Assembly (NCBI GenBank): GCA_020852965.1
Contig: JADYZV010000044.1
Coordinates: 1 to 64,000, forward strand
Direction of reading: 5' to 3'
From: Pirellulaceae bacterium
GTDB taxonomy: Bacteria; Planctomycetota; Planctomycetia; Pirellulales; Pirellulaceae
DNA: 64,000 nt
This document shows, one piece after another, positions 17,303 through 25,452 of the stretch; positions within the stretch are counted from its first letter, which is position 1; each line of letters begins with the position of its first letter. The position numbers were made by a program, and so were the translations under genes. The notes below the pieces were generated by a model. It saw nothing but the letters and a program-made list of their open reading frames with translations. It was not told the DNA's origin and did not search any database.

Positions 17303-19117
17303 CTATGCGGCGTGCTTGACTGGTTTGGGAATAGCCAGATTGAACAGGCCGAAGATCTCGTCCTGGCTGAGTCCTGTGGAGCGCGGCGGGCCGGCGTCGG
17401 CAAAGAGTTGATTGAAGAGATCGCGTTTCTGCTCCAGCACCTCGTGGATGCGCTGCTCGATCGTGTCGGCGGCCATCATCCGCGTAACGGTCACCGGTGC
17501 CGATACGCCAATGCGGTGGGCGCGATTGATGGCTTGATCCTCGACGGCTGGATTCCACCAGCGATCAAATAGAAATACATAGTGGCAAAACTGCAGATTC
17601 AAACCAACGCTCCCCGCGCCGTAGCTCATCAGGATCAAGTGCTTGGAGGGATCCTCCTTGAACTGCGCTAGTACTGCGTCGCGTTTACTCGATGGAATGC
17701 GCCCGTGATACTGCATCGGACCGAAGCGTTGCAATGGCTCGGCAATCTTCTCTAGCGTCTCGACCCATTGGCTAAAGACGATCGCCTTTTGCCCACTGGC
17801 GGCGATCTCCTCCATGTCTGCTTCGAGCCGTTCGAGCTTGCAGCTCGATCCACTGGCGGGATCGAAGTTGCAAATCTGTTTCAGTCGTAAGACTAGCTCG
17901 AATACGTGTTGGATCGTCAGCGTCTCACCCATGTCCGACAGTTGCACGACTCCTTCGTCTTCGGCGGTGCGGTAGCTGTCGTACTGCGCTGGCGACAGTT
18001 CCAATTCTGCATCGCGAACCATCTTGGGCGGCATCTCGGTGAGGACCTTGTCCTTGGTGCGCCGCAGAATGTGATCACGAGTCGCCAAGCTGATGCTCTT
18101 TAGATTCATTTCGCTGCGCAAGTATCCCGGCGAAAGAAATTCAAAGATGTTGATCAAGTCCTCGACAGAGTTCTCGATAGGTGTACCGGTCAGCGCCCAC
18201 GAACGGCCGCGCGGTAAAGCGCGCACAATCTGTGCCGTGGTGCTATTGCGATTTTTAATCCGCTGAGCCTCGTCGAGCACCACCAAATCGAAGTGGGCGT
18301 TCGGATCGTCTAAGATGGCTTTGTCGCGCATCAACAATTCGTAGTTGGCGATGCGAACCGGAGTATTGTGTTGCTGCCATATCCAATTGCGCTTGGTAGC
18401 GTCCCCTTCGATCACGGTCACGGGGATTTCCGGTGCCCACTGCCGGAATTCGCGGACCCAATTGGTGACCAGCGGTTTGGGGCAGACCAGGAGTACGTTG
18501 CGCAATTGCCCGGCAAGGAGCAGCATGCGTATGGTGGTGATCGCCTGCATGGTCTTACCCAACCCCATTTCGTCTGCCAAGATGGCTGTCTCGCGCGGAA
18601 ACAAAAATGCGATCCCTTCCATTTGGTAAGGGAACGGATCGAACGGGAAAGTCAATTGAGCAGAGCTCATCAGAGCTTCCAACGGCGGCTGCAGGACAAA
18701 ATAGAGCCGGTCTTCGAGCTTCACCAAGTCGGCTGGTGGCGCAATGCGAGTGCGTTTGTTTTGCGAACTCGCTCCCGAGTGTTTTCCCCTCTGGTCGCTT
18801 GCACTTGAACTCGTTGGGGGCGCAGCGGGCTGAGTGCGTGACGCAGCAGTTCCCTGCTGAGTAACATCAGCGGGCGCGACGAACTCGGTCGCCTCGGGAA
18901 AGGTAAAGCCGATGGTAGCTGGCAATTTGGATTGCAGGCGAATCGACAAGCACTCGACCGACAGCGGCAACACTTCGCTGGAGTGCAAATCGATGTCCAA
19001 ACTGCGCCCGAGTTGGTTCGACCAGCCGGTAGCCAGCGCCTCGACGTTGAGCGGGCTGGCTATGGAAGAAGTCGCTTCGTAGAACTCGATGCCAGCCCAG
19101 TTATTTTCGCTGTTCAT
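17303..19117 (-). CDS. SNF2-family DEAD/H-like ATPase helicase
   Basis: From the ATG at 19117 the product has 604 residues. The Snf2 ATPase core includes motif I DEMGLGKTMQ, motif II DEAQRIKN, motif III SWALTGTPIENS, motif V GAGSVGLNLQ and motif VI QAINRAHRIG. In this family ATP hydrolysis drives translocation on double-stranded DNA. The N-terminal 160 residues do not match a zinc-finger SWIM domain and end in a Ser/Thr-rich linker. An in-frame ATG at 19165 would overlap the upstream gene; 19117 leaves a 16-base gap, so I prefer it. Downstream of the small protein at 19134-19664 in the same operon, so the two may act together. Confidence 0.9.
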   Translation of the reverse strand: MNSENNWAGIEFYEATSSIASPLNVEALATGWSNQLGRSLDIDLHSSEVLPLSVECLSIRLQSKLPATIGFTFPEATEFVAPADVTQQGTAASRTQPAAPPTSSSASDQRGKHSGASSQNKRTRIAPPADLVKLEDRLYFVLQPPLEALMSSAQLTFPFDPFPYQMEGIAFLFPRETAILADEMGLGKTMQAITTIRMLLLAGQLRNVLLVCPKPLVTNWVREFRQWAPEIPVTVIEGDATKRNWIWQQHNTPVRIANYELLMRDKAILDDPNAHFDLVVLDEAQRIKNRNSTTAQIVRALPRGRSWALTGTPIENSVEDLINIFEFLSPGYLRSEMNLKSISLATRDHILRRTKDKVLTEMPPKMVRDAELELSPAQYDSYRTAEDEGVVQLSDMGETLTIQHVFELVLRLKQICNFDPASGSSCKLERLEADMEEIAASGQKAIVFSQWVETLEKIAEPLQRFGPMQYHGRIPSSKRDAVLAQFKEDPSKHLILMSYGAGSVGLNLQFCHYVFLFDRWWNPAVEDQAINRAHRIGVSAPVTVTRMMAADTIEQRIHEVLEQKRDLFNQLFADAGPPRSTGLSQDEIFGLFNLAIPKPVKHAA

Positions 19118-19133
19118 AATGTTCCGGACGTTG

Positions 19134-19664
19134 CTATGCGGCTTTGGCGATTGGGTGGGCTTCAAGCAAGGCGTCGACGACGCGCTGAAAGGGCTCGGTT
19201 AGGTCGAAGTTACTACCAAGCTGGCTCAGGCAAGCGGTGAGCGGCGTTTCAAGTTCCGGCTGAGCAGCCAGGATTGACAGGTGCCACGGCTCGATATGCA
19301 GCGATTGCAACTCGCCGGGGCTCCCCTGTGGGATATGAAAATTGGACGTTTCCCCCCCGGGTTCAAATTGCAAATGGGCCGAATGGACAGCGCAGACACT
19401 CGACAGGGCGAGTACGGCCGAGCAATCGGTAAGCACCACGGTCGGTTTGACCTTGGCCTTGCCAACCAGCGCCTTGGCGATTTGCTCGCCACATACAAAA
19501 GCGTCGATGGTGGGTCCATACAACAACATCTGAGCTCGACTCGGCCTGACCGGCATCGTGCAGTGAAACTCTAACGGTCGGGCAACGTGATTGGTGATCA
19601 AGTAGCCGCCAAAGTAACCATGCTCCGGATGTCGGCGAACGGAAAGAAAGCCCAGTGAAGCAGT
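19134..19664 (-). CDS. conserved hypothetical protein upstream of the SNF2 gene
   Basis: The product from the ATG at 19664 (MTASLGFLSVRRHPEHGYFG) has 176 residues; the frame is open to 19805, but the extra 47 residues look non-coding. The region RPLEFHCTMPVRPSRAQMLL followed by YGPTIDAFVCGEQIAKAL resembles a protein I have seen repeatedly in planctomycete genomes without a function. The second half is Ser/Ala-rich and has no motif I know. It sits 16 bases before the SNF2 gene and is probably cotranscribed. Similar proteins appear next to SNF2 genes in relatives as far as I recall, which hints at a partner role. Confidence 0.65.
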   Translation of the reverse strand, partial: TASLGFLSVRRHPEHGYFGGYLITNHVARPLEFHCTMPVRPSRAQMLLYGPTIDAFVCGEQIAKALVGKAKVKPTVVLTDCSAVLALSSVCAVHSAHLQFEPGGETSNFHIPQGSPGELQSLHIEPWHLSILAAQPELETPLTACLSQLGSNFDLTEPFQRVVDALLEAHPIAKAA

Positions 19665-19890
19665 CATTCGATCTCGGTATACGGGATGTGATACGTGCGG
19701 GTATATCGTGGGATTAGCGTCGACGCTAAGTTCAGTTGTCGGAATCGCTGTTGTAGCGACTTTAGTGTCCGTGCCGGTTGCCCGATTAAACCGCCAGATT
19801 GCCACGATTCGACCAATTCTGAGCCTCTAAATGCTCGACTCCGTTCCGCAGATGACTATACTGAGGGGAACTTGATCCGCAGCTCAACGT

Positions 19891-20367
19891 ATGGAGATGA
19901 CTTACGTGGGAAACGAACCGACGCATTTTTCGCCGATTTTCAGCATCGATGTCTCCGCAGAACGCGGCTCGGCGATCCACGCTTCCAATACTAGCGAAGC
20001 CACCGTGGCGCTGTTGCACCAAGTCGTCATTGGCCAGCAAAAACAGAATCAATTGCTCGAGCAACTGGTGCAATCGACGGTCAACGCTCAAAAACAGCGA
20101 GCCAATGAGCTGCAGCAATGGAAGGATGCCAACCCTCATCTGGCGAAGTCTTGCCGCCGGGCTGCCGAAAGCCTCTCTAAAGTTCAAGCTGACTTTTTGC
20201 AGTCATTGACCAATGAAATCGATGACAATGAAGAGGCTCTTAATGAAAGCGATTACATGCTCAATGAGTTTGTCGATCGCGTCGGCCCTCGTCTGGCCCA
20301 CCTGAATGGCGTTCTACAGGTGCTAGCACAACTTGGAAGTGGTGTCCCAACGCAGCAACCCCAGTAG
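19891..20367 (+). CDS. small coiled-coil hypothetical protein
   Basis: The product has 158 residues and no signal peptide or membrane segment. Residues about 45-120 are strongly helical and rich in Gln and Glu (GQQKQNQLLEQLVQS, then QKQRANELQQWKDANPHL), consistent with a coiled coil. The start could be 19891 or the ATG two codons later at 19897. I recognise no family. It stands alone between the SNF2 operon on the other strand and rsfS, about 200 bases upstream of the latter. Confidence 0.7.
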   Translation: MEMTYVGNEPTHFSPIFSIDVSAERGSAIHASNTSEATVALLHQVVIGQQKQNQLLEQLVQSTVNAQKQRANELQQWKDANPHLAKSCRRAAESLSKVQADFLQSLTNEIDDNEEALNESDYMLNEFVDRVGPRLAHLNGVLQVLAQLGSGVPTQQPQ

Positions 20368-20568
20368 TTGTTCGACTCAAGGGATCGTTGCCATTGCGTC
20401 AAGTTCCCCATGAAGTTTCTGGATTTGTGGCTGTGGAAAACTGGGAAGCCGCTATAATCGGGCCCATTAGACCGCCCAATGCCACTATTGTAGGGTAACC
20501 CGACTTGTCAGTGAGCAGACGCCCTACGCGAACGCCTCGCTGCCAAGCAATGTACTCCACCAGCTATA

Positions 20569-21066
20569 ATGCTTATGAATCCAGAAGCTAACAAGCGAGA
20601 CAAGAAGATCTTGCCACCGGTCGCGGCGTTACCGCATACCGATTCGCTCGGCGTCCGCGTACCGCCTGAGCAGCTCGAACAGTCCCGCCGAATGGCGCTG
20701 GCGGCAGTCAAAGCGGCAGCGGAAAATCGTGGACAGGACATCATTATGCTCGATTTGACAGAGCAGACGTCGCTGTTTGATTTTTTCGTGATCGCTTCGG
20801 GTTCGAGTCGTCGGCAATTATCCGCCATGAGCACCGAGATCGATCGCGTGCTCAAATATGACTTGCACGAGCGCAAGATGAGCGTAGCGGGCTATGAGGA
20901 GAGCCGCTGGATTGTGCTCGATTATGGCAGCTTGGTTGTCCACTTGTTCGACGAAGAGACACGCCAGTTCTATGACCTAGAATCGCTTTGGGCCGATGGC
21001 AAAGAGGTCGATATCGCGGAGATTGTAGCCGCCGCTTCGGCTCGGATGGCCAAGCTTACTGACTAG
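20569..21066 (+). CDS. rsfS: ribosomal silencing factor RsfS
   Basis: The product has 165 residues. After about 40 variable residues it follows the RsfS/DUF143 pattern: AENRGQDIIMLDLTEQTSLFDFFVIASG, then SSRRQLSAMSTEIDRVL, then GYEESRWIVLDYGSLVVHLF and FYDLESLW. RsfS binds ribosomal protein L14 and blocks subunit joining when nutrients are short. The start is either 20569 or the ATG at 20575. argS begins 15 bases after its stop, so the two are likely one transcript. The N-terminal extension is longer than in E. coli RsfS (about 105 residues). Confidence 0.92.
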   Translation: MLMNPEANKRDKKILPPVAALPHTDSLGVRVPPEQLEQSRRMALAAVKAAAENRGQDIIMLDLTEQTSLFDFFVIASGSSRRQLSAMSTEIDRVLKYDLHERKMSVAGYEESRWIVLDYGSLVVHLFDEETRQFYDLESLWADGKEVDIAEIVAAASARMAKLTD

Positions 21067-21081
21067 TTTGATACGGATATT

Positions 21082-23052
21082 ATGCAACTTCTGTCTCTGC
21101 TTCGCGCTCGGTTTGAACAAGCACTCTCCGGTTGGGTAGACGATCCCGCCGTGCACGCGCAGCGCGTCACGCTAGCACGCGACCCTCGCCACGGCGACTA
21201 CCAAGCTAACATCGCCATGCCGTTGCAAAAGACGCTGGAGATGAAACCGCTAGACATCGCTGCGCGTTTGGTCGAGAAACTGAACGTGGCCGACATCTGC
21301 CAAACACCGGAGATCGCCGGGCCTGGCTTTATCAATCTGCGTTTGAAGGACGAGTTTCTCGCCGAACATTTGCTAGCCGCGCTAGGCGACGAGCGGCTTG
21401 GAGTCGGCCACGTCTCGCCGCTGACCTATGTTATCGACTACTCGGCACCCAATGTCGCCAAGCCGATGCACGTTGGCCACATCCGCTCGACGGTCATCGG
21501 CGATGCACTCAATCGAATCTTGAGATTCCTGGGACACCATGTCATCTCCGACAATCACTTGGGGGACTGGGGAACGCAGTTTGGCATGATCATCTATGGC
21601 TACAAGCACTTCGTCGACCCCGCCGCCTACGCTCGGCAGCCCGTCGCCGAACTGAGCCGCTTGTATCGTTTGGTGCAGCAGATCATCGCATATCAAGCTG
21701 CCAAGCCCAAAATGGCCGCTGCCTACGACGTCGTGCGACGAGCAAAGGAAAAAAAATCCGAGCTGCAAGCGGCTACCACCGAACTGGCCTCCAAGCAGTC
21801 GGCAAAGCATAAGGCGGATCTCAAGCAAGCCGACAAGGAGTTGCGCGCGGCCGATGAACTACTGCACAGCTTGACCGAAAAGGTGGGTGCCGTTGAACAA
21901 GCCCCCGAGCTGTTGCAGCTCGCACAAAGCCATCCCGAGCTCGAACAGTGCGCACAGTTGGAGACAGCCAAGCTGCACGAGGGCGATCGCGACAGTTTAG
22001 CTCTGTGGGAACAGTTTTTGCCGCTGGCCATCACCGAAATTGAGACTGTCTATCGACGCTTGGGAGTCGAGTTCGACTTTACCTATGGCGAGAGTTTTTA
22101 TCAGCCTATGCTGGAAGGGGTCGTTGAGGAACTACTCCGCTCCGGCATGGCTGTCGAAAGTGAAGGGGCCATCTGCCTTTTCTTGGAAGGGTTCGATGCG
22201 CCGATGATCGTCCGCAAACGAGATGGCGCATTCCTGTACGCCACCACGGACATCGCCACCATCGAGTATCGCGTCGAACACTTTCACCCCGATGTAATCC
22301 TGTACGTCGTCGACCATCGCCAGAGCGAACACTTTTCTAAGCTATTCGCCGCCGCCAGGGCCATCGGTTATGACCGGTTGGAGCTGCACCACATCAGCTT
22401 TGGTACCGTGCTCGGCTCCGACGGCAAACCCTTTAAGACTCGTAGCGGCACCGTCGTCGGACTAGAAACGCTGCTCGATGAAGCGGTCGAGCGCGCCTAC
22501 CAAGCGGTCTGCGACCCTCAACGATTGCAGAAGGCTGGCATCGAGATGAGCCACGACGAACAGCGTCACGTGGCCGCCGTGGTCGGATTGGGAGCGATCA
22601 AATACGCCGATCTATCGCACAATCGCACCAGTGACTACGAGTTTAATATCGAGAAGATGGTTCAGCTCGAAGGGAACACGTCTGCCTACATCCAATACAT
22701 GGTCGCACGCGCAAATAGCATATTGCGCAAGAGCGGCGTTGAGCTCGATGCAGCAGCCCTCGACAACTTTGCTTTGCACCTGCAGCAACCAGCCGAACGA
22801 GATCTGGCATTGCAACTGCTGCAATTCGAAGATGCACTGCACCAGAGTGTCGAAGAGTATTATCCCAGTGTGTTGGCCAGCTATCTGTTCGGAGTCGCCA
22901 AGCAGTTCGCAACCTTCTTTGATCAATGCCATGTGCTCAACGCCGATTCGCCCGAGTTATTACGCAGTCGTCTGCTCCTGTGCCATGCCGCCGCGCGCGT
23001 GCTCAGCCAAGGGTTAAGACTCTTGGGAATCGGTGTTGTCGAGCGGATGTGA
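21082..23052 (+). CDS. argS: arginine--tRNA ligase
   Basis: This 656-residue class I aminoacyl-tRNA synthetase has the HIGH-type motif in SAPNVAKPMHVGHIRSTVIG and the Arg-tRNA synthetase N-terminal Add1 domain. The catalytic fold includes DIATIEYR and LGSDGKPFKTRSG, which stands where the KMSKS loop is expected. An alpha-helical anticodon-binding domain closes the protein. It attaches arginine to tRNA-Arg. An Ala/Lys/Glu-rich helical insertion (about residues 215-300) is longer than in E. coli ArgS (577 residues) and accounts for most of the extra length. It follows rsfS by 15 bases. Confidence 0.95.
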   Translation: MQLLSLLRARFEQALSGWVDDPAVHAQRVTLARDPRHGDYQANIAMPLQKTLEMKPLDIAARLVEKLNVADICQTPEIAGPGFINLRLKDEFLAEHLLAALGDERLGVGHVSPLTYVIDYSAPNVAKPMHVGHIRSTVIGDALNRILRFLGHHVISDNHLGDWGTQFGMIIYGYKHFVDPAAYARQPVAELSRLYRLVQQIIAYQAAKPKMAAAYDVVRRAKEKKSELQAATTELASKQSAKHKADLKQADKELRAADELLHSLTEKVGAVEQAPELLQLAQSHPELEQCAQLETAKLHEGDRDSLALWEQFLPLAITEIETVYRRLGVEFDFTYGESFYQPMLEGVVEELLRSGMAVESEGAICLFLEGFDAPMIVRKRDGAFLYATTDIATIEYRVEHFHPDVILYVVDHRQSEHFSKLFAAARAIGYDRLELHHISFGTVLGSDGKPFKTRSGTVVGLETLLDEAVERAYQAVCDPQRLQKAGIEMSHDEQRHVAAVVGLGAIKYADLSHNRTSDYEFNIEKMVQLEGNTSAYIQYMVARANSILRKSGVELDAAALDNFALHLQQPAERDLALQLLQFEDALHQSVEEYYPSVLASYLFGVAKQFATFFDQCHVLNADSPELLRSRLLLCHAAARVLSQGLRLLGIGVVERM

Positions 23053-23118
23053 GTGAAATGTAGATACTGAAAGTATTTGCCTGTCTTCACAGCACGCAGC
23101 AATTGGACCAATCCCAAC

Positions 23119-23251
23119 GTGGCCCGACGCTAATGTGGCTCGACGCTAATGTGGCCCGACGCTAATGTGGCCCGACGCTAATGTGGCCCGACGCTCCGCC
23201 GTCGGTATCTGCACACGGACTCTTAACGTGGCCCGACGCTCCGCCGTCGGT
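23119..23251. repeat. 16-bp tandem repeats of GTGGCCCGACGCTAAT
   Basis: Four units start at 23119, 23135, 23151 and 23167 (the second with GTGGCT). A fifth at 23183 continues into GTGGCCCGACGCTCCGCCGT followed by CGG, and another full copy lies at about 23229-23251. The same motif occurs at 46519-46580, inverted at 61763-61787, and inside uup at 14699-14724. The unit suggests a dispersed planctomycete intergenic repeat that slipped to make the tandem array. It lies in the 362-base gap between argS and the YwqK gene; no gene is seen there. Confidence 0.85.
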
Positions 23252-23298
23252 ACCTGCTCACAAATCTCCCAGCACCCCACGGCTGGCCGCCCTTAGGT

Positions 23299-23322
23299 GG
23301 GGGGAGCATGTTCCCCCCGTTT
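23299..23322 (+). terminator. possible stem-loop, GGGGGGA-loop-TCCCCCC
   Basis: Six G and an A (23299-23305) pair with TCCCCCC (23312-23318) around a short loop; the bases GTTTAATT follow. The stem is strong, but the T-run is weak and the site is 250 bases after argS, so termination is only a possibility. Confidence 0.35.
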
Positions 23323-23414
23323 AATTGCGATAATCGTCAAAGTTGTACTGCCTGAGTTTCCGATAAAGTTAGAGACGTGACTCGTCGGCAGTTTTCATCG
23401 AAGCGAGGGATGTA

Positions 23415-24824
23415 ATGGCAACGAAAAAGCAATGGTCTGTGATTTTGTCAGTCGCTGTGGCAAGCTCGATGGCACGAGCTGAGCCGCCAGCCAGCGAGTT
23501 GACTTTGACACTCGATTCTCCCAGCGTCGCCGTCGTAGAAAGCGTCATCGAGGGGAGTAGCATCGAGCGCGGGCCTGTGGCCTCAACGGCAGCAACTGCA
23601 GAGCGTCGCAGCCCGCCCGCTGAGAAGGAGTCTCAACCGGCACGAATTGCCCGCTCGGTGATGGAGACGCCGCGGATTAAATCCCCAGCGGTCCCGTCGC
23701 CCACGACATCCAGCGGAACTCGCCTCAAATCATTGCTAGTTAGCCATGGGGCCGGCAACAACAATCTAGAATCCGATGGCGAGGAATGCGGCTGCAAGGA
23801 ATCCATCGCGGTCGGACAAGCCGATGGCCAAGTTGCTAGCGCAGCGGAGATGATTCGCCAGCGTTTCCCTAACGGCAAGCCGCAAGTCGAACGCTGGGTC
23901 ATCGAAAACACCAAGGGCAATATCGTCAATCATGGCAAGTACGTCGAGTACGATGCGCGAGGCTCGGTCGTTTTGTCGGGCAGCTACGTGCAAGGCCAAC
24001 GCGAAGGTGAGTGGACCCAACAAATCACTGGCGAGCAAGTTCAGGCCCTGCTTAGCCAGCGCGATCGGGACTTCGCAGCACCTTTTACTTCTCGAGCATC
24101 CTTCAAAGCCGGAAAGCTCGTTGGTGACTGGACAGTCGTGGACGGCAAGGGGCGACTGATGAGCTCTTGGTCCTACGTAGACGGTGCGCGCCATGGCACG
24201 TCCTCGCTGTTCAATTCGAAAGGTGAAGTGACGCAATCCATTACCTATAAGAACAACCTCGCTGACGGTCCTGCTCGCTTGGCCGAGGCGGGCGCAGCGG
24301 TCAAGGACACGACCTTCACCGAAGGGCTGATGTTGCGTCAAGTCGACAAGTGGTACCCAGCGGTAGCTGGTAAGCCACGCGTGCTGCAGTCGCAAGAATC
24401 GCAATTGGTCCCGATGCCCTTCAACGTGGCCAGTAGCGATTGGGCCAATAGTTCAATCACCTACCAATCCGCCGCTGCCACCGAGCCGATTCGTCACGGC
24501 TTGGCGATTACCTTTTACCCTAACGGCCAGCGCGAATCGGAAGGGAACTACGATCGTGGGCGACGCACGGGCACGTTTGCGTGGTGGTATTCGAACGGAC
24601 AACAAAAGACAGTGGGTGAGTACGGCGGTGACAAAGAGGATGGTGAGTGGACGTGGTGGCATGAAAACGGCATGAAGCAAGCCAGCGGTTTCTACGCGGA
24701 CGGACGCAGGGTCCAAGAGTGGTCGCTATGGAGTAACGATGGCAAGCTTGTCAAACGCACGACCTCCAATAATGCTTCCCAAGTTGCTGATCGCGATACG
24801 AGCGAAGACACTCTCAATCGCTAG
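23415..24824 (+). CDS. exported YwqK/MORN-type repeat protein
   Basis: The 469-residue product has an N-terminal signal-like segment (KKQWSVILSVAVASSMARA), a Pro/Ser-rich linker, then tandem YwqK/MORN_2 repeats. Clear units are RFPNGKPQVERWVIENTKG with GSYVQGQREGEWTQQ, SWSYVDGARHGTSSLFNSKG, YPNGQRESEGNYDRGRR, WWYSNGQQKTVGEYGGDKED, and WWHENGMKQASGFYADGRR. Such repeats fold as beta-hairpin solenoids. YwqK is annotated as an antitoxin in Bacillus, but exported planctomycete relatives have no shown antitoxin role and I do not infer one. GAGGGA precedes the ATG. A good terminator follows at 24854-24895. Confidence 0.85.
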   Translation: MATKKQWSVILSVAVASSMARAEPPASELTLTLDSPSVAVVESVIEGSSIERGPVASTAATAERRSPPAEKESQPARIARSVMETPRIKSPAVPSPTTSSGTRLKSLLVSHGAGNNNLESDGEECGCKESIAVGQADGQVASAAEMIRQRFPNGKPQVERWVIENTKGNIVNHGKYVEYDARGSVVLSGSYVQGQREGEWTQQITGEQVQALLSQRDRDFAAPFTSRASFKAGKLVGDWTVVDGKGRLMSSWSYVDGARHGTSSLFNSKGEVTQSITYKNNLADGPARLAEAGAAVKDTTFTEGLMLRQVDKWYPAVAGKPRVLQSQESQLVPMPFNVASSDWANSSITYQSAAATEPIRHGLAITFYPNGQRESEGNYDRGRRTGTFAWWYSNGQQKTVGEYGGDKEDGEWTWWHENGMKQASGFYADGRRVQEWSLWSNDGKLVKRTTSNNASQVADRDTSEDTLNR

Positions 24825-24853
24825 AGCATTCCTGAAAACCGACACTTCATCAG

Positions 24854-24895
24854 AACTCGCTCCCAAGCCCTGTGGCTCGGCAGCGAGTTTTTTCG
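24854..24895 (+). terminator. rho-independent terminator after the YwqK-repeat gene
   Basis: AACTCGCT (24854-24861) pairs with AGCGAGTT (24882-24889), with an inner AGCC/GGCT stem, and six T follow immediately. It starts 30 bases after the stop codon of the YwqK-repeat gene. Confidence 0.85.
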
Positions 24896-24936
24896 TTGCA
24901 TCACTCGAACCTTCGCGCTGAATGCGACCTTTTTTT

Positions 24937-25022
24937 GATCGGCCCCATGCCAGCTTGCCTGGCGTGAGCCTAGTTTTATGATCGGCCCCATGCCAGCTTG
25001 CCTGGCGTGAGCCAAGTTTTAC
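24937..25022. repeat. two direct 43-bp repeats of GATCGGCCCCATGCCAGCTT
   Basis: The unit starts at 24937 and again at 24980. Related single units begin near 36363 and 53800, each followed by the same hairpin, so this is the first part of a composite dispersed element. Confidence 0.85.
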
Positions 25023-25047
25023 GAATAGAACGCGACGCCCCAGCCTT

Positions 25048-25100
25048 CCCACTTTTCCACCCGCCCGCCACTTCAGGTGGCGAGCGGGTGGAAAAGTGGG
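25048..25100. repeat. 24-bp-arm inverted repeat (hairpin element, locus 1)
   Basis: CCCACTTTTCCACCCGCCCG, extended by CCAC, pairs with GTGGCGAGCGGGTGGAAAAG, extended by TGGG, with one mismatch and a five-base loop. Perfect or near-perfect versions recur at 36435-36485 and 53877-53921, always between the GCCCCATGCCAGCTT motif and a CTCGTTCACCTGTGAGACAA unit. Compensated differences between loci suggest that the stem is maintained. Confidence 0.9.
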
Positions 25101-25119
25101 GGCTTTGTTGAGGGCCTCG

Positions 25120-25379
25120 ATCTATACTAAAAACTCGTTCACCTGTGAGACAAGCTCACTGGGGTCCAAACATCTATACTAAAAACTCGTTCACCTGCGA
25201 GACAAGCTCACTGGGGGCCAAAGATCTATGCTCAAAACTCGTTCACCTGTGAGACAAGCTCACTGGGGTCCAAAGATCTATACTAAAAACTCGTTCACCT
25301 GTGAGACAAGCTCACTGGGGTCCAAAGATCTATACTAAAAACTCGTTCACCTGTGAGACAAGCTCACTGGGGTCCAAAG
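25120..25379. repeat. five tandem 52-bp repeats upstream of pckA
   Basis: Units start at 25120, 25172, 25224, 25276 and 25328, each exactly 52 bases, reading ATCTATACTAAAAACTCGTT, CACCTGTGAGACAAGCTCAC, TGGGGTCCAAAG with single-base differences. Each unit contains a small stem (GTGAG-ACAAG-CTCAC). The array ends 73 bases before the pckA start. Single units occur after the hairpins at 36510 and 53945. There are no unique spacers, so it is not a CRISPR array. Confidence 0.95.
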
Positions 25380-25452
25380 GGCCAACTTTATATGCGTTTC
25401 CAGCTCGCCCCCTCCTCGCATGCCGTCCAACTAGAATCGGTGCTATTGAAAC

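Noticed and set aside
23766-24404. Minus-strand frame of 212 codons
   Set aside because: It lies opposite the YwqK-repeat gene, which has visible repeats, a ribosome-binding site and a terminator.
25120-25379. Possible CRISPR array (regular 52-bp repeats)
   Set aside because: The repeats are head-to-tail with no unique spacers, and there are no cas genes in the window.
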